NCBI RefSeq assembly: GCF_036391795.1
Contig: NZ_DASVZH010000296.1
Coordinates: forward strand, 1 to 34,464
Reading direction: 5' to 3'
DNA from: Oryzihumus sp036391795
GTDB taxonomy: Bacteria; Actinomycetota; Actinomycetes; Actinomycetales; Dermatophilaceae
Length of the DNA: 34,464 bases
Below, one piece after another: positions 9,895 to 17,184 of the stretch (position 1 is its first letter; every line of letters begins with the position of its first letter). The translations under genes and the position numbers were made by a program. The notes beneath the pieces were generated by a model that was not told the origin of the DNA, ran no database searches, and worked only from the letters and a program-made list of their open reading frames with translations.

Positions 9895-11626
9895 GGCGGC
9901 CCGAGTCGCGGTTCACCGGCGCTGGGTGCGCCGGGCGGTGCCCGTCGCCGCCGGCGTGGTGCTCCTGGGCGGGGGCACGCTTGCCGCACGGGCAGCCACC
10001 GCCGGTGACCCGGTCGACCGCTACCGCACCGCGACCGTCACCCGCGGGGACGTGGAGCAGCACCTGGACCTGACCGGCTCGGTGCAGCAGGTGAACCAGC
10101 AGCAGGCGGTGTTCGCGGTCGGCGGCACGGTCTCGGCCGTGAGGGTCTCGGTCGGCGACACCGTGGCCGCCGGCCAGGTGCTGGCGACGCTGGACGCCCG
10201 GCCCCTGGCCGCGGCGGTGACCGACGCCGAGGCGACCCTGGCCCAGGCGAACGCCACCGTGGAGAGCGACAGCGCCTCGTCCTCGACGTCAACCGTGTCG
10301 GCTCTTCCGGCGTCCACCTCGACGGGGCGCAGCAGCTCGACCGGCTCGGGCTCGGCTGCCACGCGCCAGGCCTCGCAGGCGGTGGCCGCGGCCCAGCGCG
10401 CGGTCCAGTCCGACCTGCGCGCCGCGTCGACGGCCTCGACGGCGGAGGCCGCTGCCTGCGCACCGGTGCTCGGTCGTGGCTCCGCCAGTGGTCCCGGCGG
10501 CGGGCGCCCCTCGCCGTCCCGATCCGCCGCCCCTACCTCGACCCCGGCTCCGACGTCCTCGCCCACCTCGTCCCCGACGTCCTCGCCGACGCCGAGACCC
10601 TCGCCCTCCTCGGCGTCGGGACCCTCCTCGGCGGAGGTGGCCCGGTGCGTCGCCGCCCTGCAGCAGGTGCAGTCCGCGCAGGAGCGCACCGCCCGGGACC
10701 AGCAGGCCCTCGCCCGGGCCCAGGCCCAGCTCAGCCGCGCCGCTGCGTCAGCGGGCGCATCGACCAGCGCGTCGCCAGCCACGTCCTCGGGCTCGGCGTC
10801 CCGCACCAGCGGCGGTGCCGGGGTCTCGTCGACCGGCGGCGGGTCTGCGGCGGGCTCCTCGGTGACGCGGCTGATCACCGACCAGGCCGCCGCCAACAGC
10901 GCCGCCCAGGCCCTGACCGAGGCCCGGGCCAACCTGGCGGCGGCGACGTTGAAGGCCCCCGTCGGCGGGACGGTCGCGGCCGTGGACCTGGGTGTCGGCT
11001 CCACGGCGGGCACCGGCGCGGGGATCGTCATCGCCCGGCCGGGCTCGGCCGAGGTGACCGTCGACGTCCCCCTGGCCCAGCTGCCTCTCGTCAAGATCGG
11101 GCAGGACGCCACGGTGACGCCGGCCGGCGCGACCGCCGCGGTGGACGGCGCCGTGAGCGCGATCGGGATGCTGCCGGCGTCGGGCACGGCTGGGAGCAGC
11201 AGCGGCACGGCATACCCGGTGACGGTGCAGGTGCCGCAGGCGCCTGCCTCACTGGCCACCGGCTCGCGGGCCCAGGTGAGCATCGTCGTGGCGACCGCCA
11301 GTGGTGTGCTCACCGTGCCGAGCTCGGCGGTGACCCGGCTCGGCCCGGGGCGCGCGGTGGTGACCACCCTGCGCAGCGGGGTGCCGTCGCGGACCGTGGT
11401 GACCGTCGGCGCGGTCGGCCTGACCTCCACGCAGGTCACCGGCCTGACGCTGGGGCAGACGGTGGTGCTGGCTGACCTCGACACTCCGCTTCCCAGCAAC
11501 GCCAACGGCCTTCGCGGCGTCCGCGGGTTCGGTGGTGGAGGCGGGTTCGGCGGTGGCAGCGGCTTCGGGGCCGGCGCCGGCGGTGGTGCCGTGGGTGGCG
11601 GAGGCCGGGCCGCCCAGCGCGGCTGA
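9878..11626 (+). CDS. Second HlyD/MacA-type adaptor with long Ser/Pro/Thr insert
   Basis: A ~582-residue adaptor, larger than the first. After a basic stretch comes a signal-anchor (~residues 20-40), then a barrel-sandwich unit (G-G-T-V-S-A-V-R-V-S-V-G-D-T-V-A-A-G-Q-V-L) and a long coiled-coil hairpin. The hairpin tip holds a low-complexity insert of T-S-S-P repeats, bracketed by two cysteines (~193 and ~257) that could form a disulfide. The second lipoyl half follows (L-K-A-P-V-G-G-T-V-A-A-V-D-L-G-V-G), then beta-barrel domains and a GFGGG-rich tail like that of the first adaptor. The start is uncertain: GTG 9878 is used, but GTG 9887 or 9824 also fit and none has a clear ribosome site; translation is probably coupled to the lipoprotein. 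Two adaptors for one ATPase/permease pair is unusual and may mean alternative or mixed assemblies. Confidence 0.82.
   Translation: MPPVREAARVAVHRRWVRRAVPVAAGVVLLGGGTLAARAATAGDPVDRYRTATVTRGDVEQHLDLTGSVQQVNQQQAVFAVGGTVSAVRVSVGDTVAAGQVLATLDARPLAAAVTDAEATLAQANATVESDSASSSTSTVSALPASTSTGRSSSTGSGSAATRQASQAVAAAQRAVQSDLRAASTASTAEAAACAPVLGRGSASGPGGGRPSPSRSAAPTSTPAPTSSPTSSPTSSPTPRPSPSSASGPSSAEVARCVAALQQVQSAQERTARDQQALARAQAQLSRAAASAGASTSASPATSSGSASRTSGGAGVSSTGGGSAAGSSVTRLITDQAAANSAAQALTEARANLAAATLKAPVGGTVAAVDLGVGSTAGTGAGIVIARPGSAEVTVDVPLAQLPLVKIGQDATVTPAGATAAVDGAVSAIGMLPASGTAGSSSGTAYPVTVQVPQAPASLATGSRAQVSIVVATASGVLTVPSSAVTRLGPGRAVVTTLRSGVPSRTVVTVGAVGLTSTQVTGLTLGQTVVLADLDTPLPSNANGLRGVRGFGGGGGFGGGSGFGAGAGGGAVGGGGRAAQRG
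10540..10615 (+). repeat. Short tandem repeats encoding T-S-S-P units
   Basis: CCGACGTCCTCGCC-like and CCACCTCGTCC-like units follow one another and encode Pro-Thr-Ser-Ser repeats in the hairpin-tip insert of the second adaptor. Repeat number may vary between strains. Confidence 0.6.
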
Positions 11627-11781
11627 CGGGAGCCGCCCGGACGCCGCGGCACACACGAGGACTAGTCAACGCACGAATGGGGCTCCCCACGGCCCGCGAT
11701 CCGCCATACTTCACCGCGCCGCCTCCGGTGCCCACGGCTCCGACGGGAGAGCTCACCGGCGGCCGACGGGGGTTGACGGGG

Positions 11782-12405
11782 ATGTTCTTGATCTGGGGTT
11801 GGCGCAGCCTGCTCAAGGTGCTCGGTGTCGGGGAGTTCCAGTGCCCGCGCTGCCAGGTGGACCGGTCCTACCGGCTGGTGCGGCCGCGCCGGTGGTTCAC
11901 GGTGTTCTTCATCCCGGTGATCCCGCTGAAGTGGGGCGAGCCGTTCGTCGAGTGCGACGCGTGCAAGGGCACGTATCGCGAGCAGGTCCTGTCCGCGCCG
12001 ACCAACAAGCAGTTCGCGTACATGCTCGCCCTCGGGGCGCGGGCGATGTACGCCAAGGCGGTCGCCGCCGGGTTCCGGCACTCCGAGCGGATGATCGACC
12101 GGGCCGTCGCGCGGCTGCTGCCTGTCGTCGGCGGCGCCTACACCGCGGCCAACCTGGTCGCCGACGTCGAGGCCTTCGGTGACCAGGATCTGGTGCAGTA
12201 CCTCGCCCCGGTGGCCGCGAGCATGAGCCCTCAGGGCCGCGAGACGCTCGTGGGCGGGCTGGTCGAGTTCGTCCATGAGGACGGCCCGACTCCGGCCGAG
12301 GTCTCCTCGGTGGTCTCCGAGGCAGCCGCGGCCCTCGAGCTGTCGGCAGCCCACCTCGCCGGGATCGTCTCGTCGGTGACCTCCGCCCAGCAGGGGCAGT
12401 CGTGA
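11782..12405 (+). CDS. Zinc-ribbon protein with helical C-terminal domain
   Basis: A 207-residue protein. Residues 1-15 are hydrophobic (MFLIWGWRSLLKVLG), followed by a zinc ribbon with Cys21-x-x-Cys24 and Cys58-x-x-Cys61. The intervening stretch (R-W-F-T-V-F-F-I-P-V-I-P-L) is strongly hydrophobic. The remaining ~130 residues look all-helical with a TerB-like feel, ending E-L-S-A-A-H-L-A-G-I. Proteins of this layout are common in actinobacteria and uncharacterised. ATG 11782 was chosen because the family begins with an M-F-x-I-x-G motif; the upstream in-frame ATG 11677 would add a proline-rich 35-residue leader without a ribosome site. The stop overlaps the next gene's GTG by four bases, so the two products are probably made together. 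Confidence 0.72.
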   Translation: MFLIWGWRSLLKVLGVGEFQCPRCQVDRSYRLVRPRRWFTVFFIPVIPLKWGEPFVECDACKGTYREQVLSAPTNKQFAYMLALGARAMYAKAVAAGFRHSERMIDRAVARLLPVVGGAYTAANLVADVEAFGDQDLVQYLAPVAASMSPQGRETLVGGLVEFVHEDGPTPAEVSSVVSEAAAALELSAAHLAGIVSSVTSAQQGQS

Positions 12406-12878
12406 CCACCATCCCGGCGGCCCCGGACCCGACCTGGCAGTTCGCGGCGCCGCCGGCCTGGCCGGCACCTCCGGGGTTCGACCCCCGCAAGGGGCACGTG
12501 GTCGACCCGACCTGGGCCGCCGCCCCGGAGGGCTGGCAGTTCTGGGTCCGGCCGGTCATCCCGGCGGAGGCGCGTCGGCGCAACTGGTCCGGGGTGCCGT
12601 GGTGGCGCGTGGCCCTCGGCGCGGCCGCCCTGCTGCTGGCGGTGTCCCGGTTCTTCACCGGTGGCTCGAGCGGCGCCGACACCGGCGTGGGCTCGTGCTG
12701 GTCGCAGGACAGCGGCTCGAAGTACGTCCCGGTGAGCTGCTCGGACTCCTCCGCGACCTACCGCGTGGTCTCCCAGGTCGGCAGCCCGGACTCCTGCCCG
12801 CAGACGTCGGACAGCTACCTGGACTCCGCGGTCGACGGCGACTCCCGCTACGAGTGCCTGGTGCCGATCACCCACTGA
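12402..12878 (+). CDS. Small single-pass membrane protein with Cys-containing outer domain
   Basis: A 158-residue protein starting at GTG 12402, inside the stop of the zinc-ribbon gene (GTGA overlap). The N-terminal ~65 residues are Pro/Trp/Ala rich with two D-P-T-W segments, like the cytoplasmic leaders of DUF2510-type proteins. A single membrane segment lies near residues 66-84, and the outer domain of ~70 residues has four cysteines in a G-S-C-W ... V-S-C-S-D-S-S-A-T-Y-R-V-V ... C-P ... Y-E-C-L-V-P arrangement. That pattern resembles LppU/SCO3897-type exported domains. Function unknown; coupling with the zinc-ribbon protein suggests a shared role. Confidence 0.7.
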   Translation: MTTIPAAPDPTWQFAAPPAWPAPPGFDPRKGHVVDPTWAAAPEGWQFWVRPVIPAEARRRNWSGVPWWRVALGAAALLLAVSRFFTGGSSGADTGVGSCWSQDSGSKYVPVSCSDSSATYRVVSQVGSPDSCPQTSDSYLDSAVDGDSRYECLVPITH

Positions 12879-13102
12879 CCCGCGCTGACCGGCGCCGGCG
12901 TGGCCGGCATCAGGTCGACGGCGTCGTCGACATCCCGCGCCGTGCTGGCGGCGGCGTAGCGTGGGCCCCGCTCGACATCGCCGGGCTGTCCACGGCTCTG
13001 GGCTGTGGTTCCTGGCCTTTCGGGTCCTGGTGCTGCAGTGGCCGCGCCGGTACAGCACGCGGACACCCTCGACCTGACGGTGCCCACAGGGAGAGGGAGC
13101 AC

Positions 13103-13777
13103 ATGCCTGGGACCGTGGGGAATCGCCACGCCGACGAAGCCGTCGAGCCGGTGTCGCTCGTCGCGGCCGGGGTGGGCAAGGCGATCGACGGCAGTGTCCT
13201 GCTGCGCCCGATCGACCTGGAGGTCGGCTCGGGGCAGTGCGTGGTCCTGCGCGGGGAGAACGGCAGCGGCAAGACCACGCTCCTGCGGATCCTCGCCGGC
13301 ACGATGGACCCCAGCGAGGGCAAGGCCACCGTCGACGGCGCCGTCGCCGACGAGCGGGACCTGGCCATCCGCCGCACTGTTGCCGCCCTCATCGGTGCGC
13401 CCACGGCATACCGGGACCTGACCCTGGGCGACCACCTCGTCCTCCTGGACGCCACCTGGGGACGCGGGGCGGGCGCCGACGAGCGCGCCCTCGCGATGCT
13501 CGACGCCCTCGAGATCGGCCACCTCGCCGAACGCTTCCCCCACGAGCTCTCCTCGGGTCAGCAACAGCTCTTCCACCTCTCGCTGGTGCTCACCCGCCCC
13601 GCCCGGGTCCTGCTGCTGGACGAGCCGGAGCAGCGCCTCGACACGCACAAGCGCCAACTCCTGGGCGACCTGCTCCTGGCCCGCAAGGAGTCCGGTGTGG
13701 CGATGGTCGTCGCCTGCCACGACCCGGGCCTGACCCGGCAGATCGCCGACCAGGTCATCGACGTCGTGCCGGCATGA
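13103..13777 (+). CDS. ABC transporter ATP-binding protein
   Basis: A 224-residue ABC ATPase. Walker A GENGSGKTT lies near residues 52-60, and the Q-loop region is atypical (A-L-I-G-A-P-T-A-Y-R-D-L-T). The signature is L-S-S-G-Q-Q-Q-L, a slightly degenerate LSGGQ, near 150. Walker B is V-L-L-L-D-E-P-E-Q-R-L-D, and the H-loop is in V-A-C-H-D-P. The D-E-P-E-Q-R-L-D substitution for the usual D-E-P-x-x-x-L-D is noteworthy but retains the key residues. ATG 13103 follows an AGGGAGAGGGAG ribosome site. The stop overlaps the start of the membrane partner at 13774 (ATGA), so this is a two-gene exporter of unknown substrate. The 224-base gap upstream shows no other gene; TAGCGT at 12957-12962 is a possible -10. 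Confidence 0.9.
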   Translation: MPGTVGNRHADEAVEPVSLVAAGVGKAIDGSVLLRPIDLEVGSGQCVVLRGENGSGKTTLLRILAGTMDPSEGKATVDGAVADERDLAIRRTVAALIGAPTAYRDLTLGDHLVLLDATWGRGAGADERALAMLDALEIGHLAERFPHELSSGQQQLFHLSLVLTRPARVLLLDEPEQRLDTHKRQLLGDLLLARKESGVAMVVACHDPGLTRQIADQVIDVVPA

Positions 13778-15141
13778 GCCGCGACGCGGACCGGCTGCGC
13801 GACGCCCGCGGCATCATCAGCGGCGAGCAGGACCCCGGTCAGCGCAACGCCGCGTATGCCGTCTACGTCGCGATCATCGCCGCAGCCACGTACGGCGTCC
13901 CGGCTGCTCAGGCGTTCTTCCGGTTCGTCGACCCGCAGTGGCTGGCCGCCCACCTGGGCGGGAGCGGAGCGCTGGTCGTCGGGGTCGTGGTGCTGGTGCT
14001 CACCCTGGCCTTCGCCTACCGCGCCGGCCGGGTCCGCGGGCCGGTTGTGCCCGAGCTGCCCTATCTCGACCACGTCGCGACCAGCCCCCTGGACCGCGCG
14101 GTCGTGCTGCGCCGCTGGTGGCGGCTGGGGCTGCTCGGCTGCGCTGTCGGCGGGGTCCTCCTCGGGGTCGTCACAGGAGCCGGTATGGCGCTCGCCTCCC
14201 TCACGGGGGCCGTCGCCATCGCGCCGGATGGGCTGGCGGGGGCGCTGGTGGGCGTGCTCGTCGCCGGGACGTGGCTGCACGGGCAGGTCCGCGCGTGGCC
14301 GGTCGGCAACCGTGGGCTCGGGGTCGCGCTCGGGCCCGGGCGGTCCCTGCGCGCGCTGCACCTCACCCTGCTGCGGACCCAGTCCGCCCGCTCGGTGACC
14401 GTCGGCGGAGCGGTGCTCGCCGGTGACCTCCGGGCTGCGCGCCTGGACGTGGCGGCACCGACCACACGCGGCCGCGCGATCCACCTGCGGGCCCGGGGCC
14501 CGGTCGGGACCGTGCTGTCCCGGGACTGGCTCGGCCTGCGACGGGCCCCCGGCAGGGGCGTGGCGGGGCTCGTCCTGACTGCCGCCGCGGCATACGGGCT
14601 GGTCCACGCAGCCGCCGGAGTGCCCAGCCTCATCACCGTGGTCAGCCTCCTGCTGGCGTACTTCGGGCTCGGCGCGTGGTCGGAGGGCCTGCGGCTGCAC
14701 GGCGACAACGCCGGCACCCCACCCCTGCTCGGCCTCAGCCCGCTGGTCGAGGCACGGGCCCACCTGGTGATGCCCGGCCTGCTCTACGTCCTGACCGTCT
14801 CGGGGGTCGGGCTGGCGACGCTGGCTTCGGGCCACGGATCGCTGCCCGGCCTGCTCTGGGCCCTGGCGCTGGGCGGCATCGTCATGGCCGGCCAGGTGAT
14901 GGCCTCGTTCCGGGGGCTGCCGCCGATCTCCGCCTTCTCGCCCCGCGGGGGCATGTCGACCATGCTGCTCTGGCAGTCCGTCCCGCTGCTGGTGCCGGTC
15001 ATCTGCGGCGCCGCGGCCACCGCGGCCCTGGCGGCGGGGTCGCCGCTGGACGGCGCGCTCGTCCTGGGCGCGACCACCTGGGGGTCCGCGCTGTACGGCG
15101 CCAGGCGGGTCCACCGGCTGTTCGACGCCCACCGCGGCTGA
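13774..15141 (+). CDS. Polytopic membrane protein, likely partner of the ABC ATPase
   Basis: A 455-residue integral membrane protein with roughly ten hydrophobic segments, for example A-V-Y-V-A-I-I-A-A-A-T-Y-G-V near residue 30, G-A-L-V-V-G-V-V-V-L-V-L near 65, and several in the second half. Between helices 2 and 3 it has P-Y-L-D-H-V-A-T-S-P-L-D-R, a cytoplasmic-looking loop. It has no recognised enzymatic motif and resembles actinobacterial DUF6297-type permeases encoded next to a lone ABC ATPase; this family name is from memory and needs a profile search. Start ATG 13774 overlaps the ATPase stop by four bases, so stoichiometric co-translation is likely. It ends 53 bases before the convergent zinc-finger gene. 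Confidence 0.8.
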   Translation: MSRDADRLRDARGIISGEQDPGQRNAAYAVYVAIIAAATYGVPAAQAFFRFVDPQWLAAHLGGSGALVVGVVVLVLTLAFAYRAGRVRGPVVPELPYLDHVATSPLDRAVVLRRWWRLGLLGCAVGGVLLGVVTGAGMALASLTGAVAIAPDGLAGALVGVLVAGTWLHGQVRAWPVGNRGLGVALGPGRSLRALHLTLLRTQSARSVTVGGAVLAGDLRAARLDVAAPTTRGRAIHLRARGPVGTVLSRDWLGLRRAPGRGVAGLVLTAAAAYGLVHAAAGVPSLITVVSLLLAYFGLGAWSEGLRLHGDNAGTPPLLGLSPLVEARAHLVMPGLLYVLTVSGVGLATLASGHGSLPGLLWALALGGIVMAGQVMASFRGLPPISAFSPRGGMSTMLLWQSVPLLVPVICGAAATAALAAGSPLDGALVLGATTWGSALYGARRVHRLFDAHRG

Positions 15142-15193
15142 GCGGCCCCCCTGTCCGGCCGTCGCGCGCGGTCGGTGGCTGGCCGGCACCGGG

Positions 15194-15517
15194 TCAGCGC
15201 GCGGCGTCGGTCACGCAGAGGACCGCCCACGGGAGGGCCTCGAGCCGATCCTGACCAATCGGCTCGCCACACACATCACATCGTCCGTAACTGCCCTCGT
15301 CCAGCTTCTCCAGCGCACGGGTCACGTCGGCGAGCGTCACCTGCAGCTGGTCGTGAACCGCGACCTGGGAGAGCCGGTCCACCGCCATCGAGGTCCCCTC
15401 CCCCACCCGCTTGCCGAAGGAGATCGAGCCCTGCTCCCCCGGCCGGGTCTCCATGAGCGCCATCTGGGCATCGAGCTCGGCCTTCTTGGCGTGCAACCTC
15501 GCGGCAACGTCTTCCAT
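15194..15517 (-). CDS. DksA/TraR-like zinc-finger protein with a degenerate fourth cysteine
   Basis: A 107-residue protein of the DksA/TraR family: an N-terminal coiled coil (L-H-A-K-K-A-E-L-D-A-Q-M-A-L-M-E) and a C-terminal zinc-finger region containing G-R-C-D-V-C-G-E-P-I-G-Q-D-R-L-E-A-L-P. Family members usually have four cysteines (C-x2-C-x17-C-x2-C). Here the last pair reads C-V-T-D, so the fourth is replaced by Asp and zinc binding may use Asp or be weakened. Relatives bind the secondary channel of RNA polymerase; actinobacterial versions are poorly studied. ATG 15517 was picked because the longer frame adds a basic, unlikely extension. CACTAT lies six bases upstream of the ATG, so the transcript may be leaderless. 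Confidence 0.82.
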   Translation of the reverse strand: MEDVAARLHAKKAELDAQMALMETRPGEQGSISFGKRVGEGTSMAVDRLSQVAVHDQLQVTLADVTRALEKLDEGSYGRCDVCGEPIGQDRLEALPWAVLCVTDAAR

Positions 15518-15721
15518 CCACCCATAGTGAGGTCGCGCGGCGCAAACCGACAGCGAGCGCAGCCATCGCGCCGCAACCGGCCTGGGCGACGGTGTTGAAC
15601 GCGGTGGGGCAGGCCGCCGGCGCATCACGGCGAAACGCGGCGGCCGGCCGGACTGCTGGGGACAGGCACCGACATGACGCCGGGGGCTTGGCTGACTGGC
15701 CCCGCAGGCGCCCCCGTCAGC

Positions 15722-16429
15722 TCACGCTGTCCGGGCCGCCTTGGAGCTCCTGCCCGCAGTGGCAGCCTCGATCGAGGCCGCCCAATGGGAGACGACCGCA
15801 TGCTCGAGGCCACGCTCGTGGCGCTCGGCGCGCGACCGGCTTCCCCACCCGTTCTCGTTTGCGAGGACCCACCCCGCGCACGCCACGGACACCGCCAGCG
15901 CCGCGATCAGGGCGGCGCCGCGGCGACGCGCCCCAGGGACCGACGGCCGCGTCGTCCTCGTCAGCTGCCACGCGGGCCAGATCCTTGCCAGCACGTGCAG
16001 GCCGGTGACGCCGGCCCACACGACGAACGCGCCCTGGTGCAGCGTGAGCGTGTCGACACGCAGTCCCGGCAGGGACACCAGCGCCTGCCGGCTTGCGGGC
16101 TCGCCCAGCAGCACCAGGGCCAGACCGGTGGCCAGCAGACCGAGCGTCGCCGCCACCACCAGCGGGCCCAGGACCCGCAACAGCAGCGGCGGCGGGCCGG
16201 CCTGCCGGTATGGCGCGCGGCCGGCGTAGTAGCGCACGAAGCGCCACCCGGTGGTCGCGGTCTTCAGGAGCGCCGGCGGCACCAGGATGACCCCGAGGGC
16301 CAGGTGCCAGCTGATCAGGCCGCGCACGTCCAGCAGCGTGACGAGCTCGGCCACGAACAACACCAGCAGCACCAAGCCGGTCCACGCCGTGAGCCGTGCG
16401 TTCCCCGCCGGGCCGCCAGAAGCGCCCAT
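15722..16429 (-). CDS. Four-helix cytochrome-b-like membrane protein
   Basis: A 235-residue membrane protein with about five hydrophobic segments. Histidines sit in or next to helices in a cytochrome b561/DUF4405-like pattern: I-S-W-H-L-A-L-G near residue 40, and T-L-H-Q-G-A-F-V-V-W-A-G-V-T-G-L-H-V-L near 150, the latter pairing two His one helix-length apart. This suggests b-type heme binding and a role in membrane electron transfer, but heme ligation is inferred. The start is ATG 16429 (GTG 16432 is one codon upstream); the much longer open frame upstream runs opposite the ASCH gene and is not credible. A basic loop (R-T-T-R-P-S-V-P-G-A-R-R-R) precedes the final helix. A 200-base gap separates it from the DksA-like gene downstream. 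Confidence 0.7.
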   Translation of the reverse strand: MGASGGPAGNARLTAWTGLVLLVLFVAELVTLLDVRGLISWHLALGVILVPPALLKTATTGWRFVRYYAGRAPYRQAGPPPLLLRVLGPLVVAATLGLLATGLALVLLGEPASRQALVSLPGLRVDTLTLHQGAFVVWAGVTGLHVLARIWPAWQLTRTTRPSVPGARRRGAALIAALAVSVACAGWVLANENGWGSRSRAERHERGLEHAVVSHWAASIEAATAGRSSKAARTA

Positions 16430-16625
16430 CACGGGGTCCGCCCGATGGGCCCGGCCAACGGCCGCTTGCCACGCCTCGGTTCCTGCCTGCTCCAGCCGCG
16501 AACGCCCGCTCACCGGGCCAGCCAAGCACACTCCAGGCCCACGAGCGGGGACCCCACACGGAGCGCGGCCAACGCGAGTTCCAGCGGTCCCCGGTCGGGG
16601 TCCGCCTCGGCAGCAACGGCCTGCG

Positions 16626-16631
16626 TAGGGT
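16626..16631 (+). promoter_or_regulatory. -10 box TAGGGT of a leaderless ASCH-gene transcript
   Basis: TAGGGT is followed by seven bases and then GTG 16639. This is the spacing expected if transcription starts at the start codon. No convincing -35 is seen. Confidence 0.5.
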
Positions 16632-16638
16632 GAGGTTC

Positions 16639-17121
16639 GTGGACATCGCCCCCGCGGACCAGGCGGCAGTGGACGCCATGTGGGCCTCGTACGTCGCGGA
16701 CAGCGGCTACGACGGACCGCTGGTGACGGCGTACGCGTTCGGCGACTCCGCCGAGCTCGCCGACGAGCTCGGGCTCTTGGTGTTGCACGGTCCCAAGAGG
16801 GCGACGGCGGGCCTCCTGCAGGCGTTGGAGGCAGAGGACGAGCCGTTGCCTCGTGTGGGTGACCGGTGCCTCGTGCTCCGTGGCGACGGCCGGCCCCTGG
16901 CCGTGGTGCGCACGACGGACGTGCGAGTCGGCCCACTCTCCTCGGTTGACGACTCCTTCGCGTGGGACGAGGGCGAGGGTGACCGAACGCGGGACTGGTG
17001 GCTGGCCGCGCATACACGCTTCTTCACCCGTCAGTGCGCGGCGATGGGCCTGACGTTCTCCGACGACGCAGATGTCGTCTTCGAGCGGTTCGAGCTGGTG
17101 TGGCCGGCGATCCGACCCTGA
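16639..17121 (+). CDS. ASCH-domain protein
   Basis: A 160-residue ASCH-domain protein, nearly all of it the domain. The family's G-P-K-R-A-T-A-G-L-L nucleic-acid-binding motif is near residue 52, followed by L-P-R-V-G-D-R-C-L-V-L, then F-A-W-D-E-G-E-G-D-R-T near 113-123 and W-W-L-A-A-H-T-R-F-F near 126-135. ASCH proteins adopt a PUA-like fold; members have been linked to RNA binding, RNase activity or amide hydrolysis, so the activity here is open. GTG 16639 is preferred because a TAGGGT -10 sits seven bases upstream (leaderless). GTG 16630, three codons earlier, is possible but would overlap that box. The gene stands alone and divergent from the cytochrome-b-like gene. Confidence 0.88.
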   Translation: MDIAPADQAAVDAMWASYVADSGYDGPLVTAYAFGDSAELADELGLLVLHGPKRATAGLLQALEAEDEPLPRVGDRCLVLRGDGRPLAVVRTTDVRVGPLSSVDDSFAWDEGEGDRTRDWWLAAHTRFFTRQCAAMGLTFSDDADVVFERFELVWPAIRP

Positions 17122-17184
17122 ACGGACCAACCGGCGGAGGCTGATCGGTTCGCGGGATGGCCGGAATGCGAGCAGGCTGACCTC

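Noticed and set aside
15155..15186. CCGGCC/GGCCGG inverted repeat between converging genes at 15141 and 15194
   Set aside because: Only six bases pair with a 20-base loop, too weak to call a terminator in such GC-rich DNA.
15682..15715. GGGGGC/GCCCCC pairing after the cytochrome-b-like gene
   Set aside because: Short stem, long loop, no T run; expected by chance at this GC content.
16432..17017. N-terminal extension of the cytochrome-b-like gene
   Set aside because: It overlaps the ASCH gene on the other strand and translates into Arg/Pro-rich sequence with no structure.
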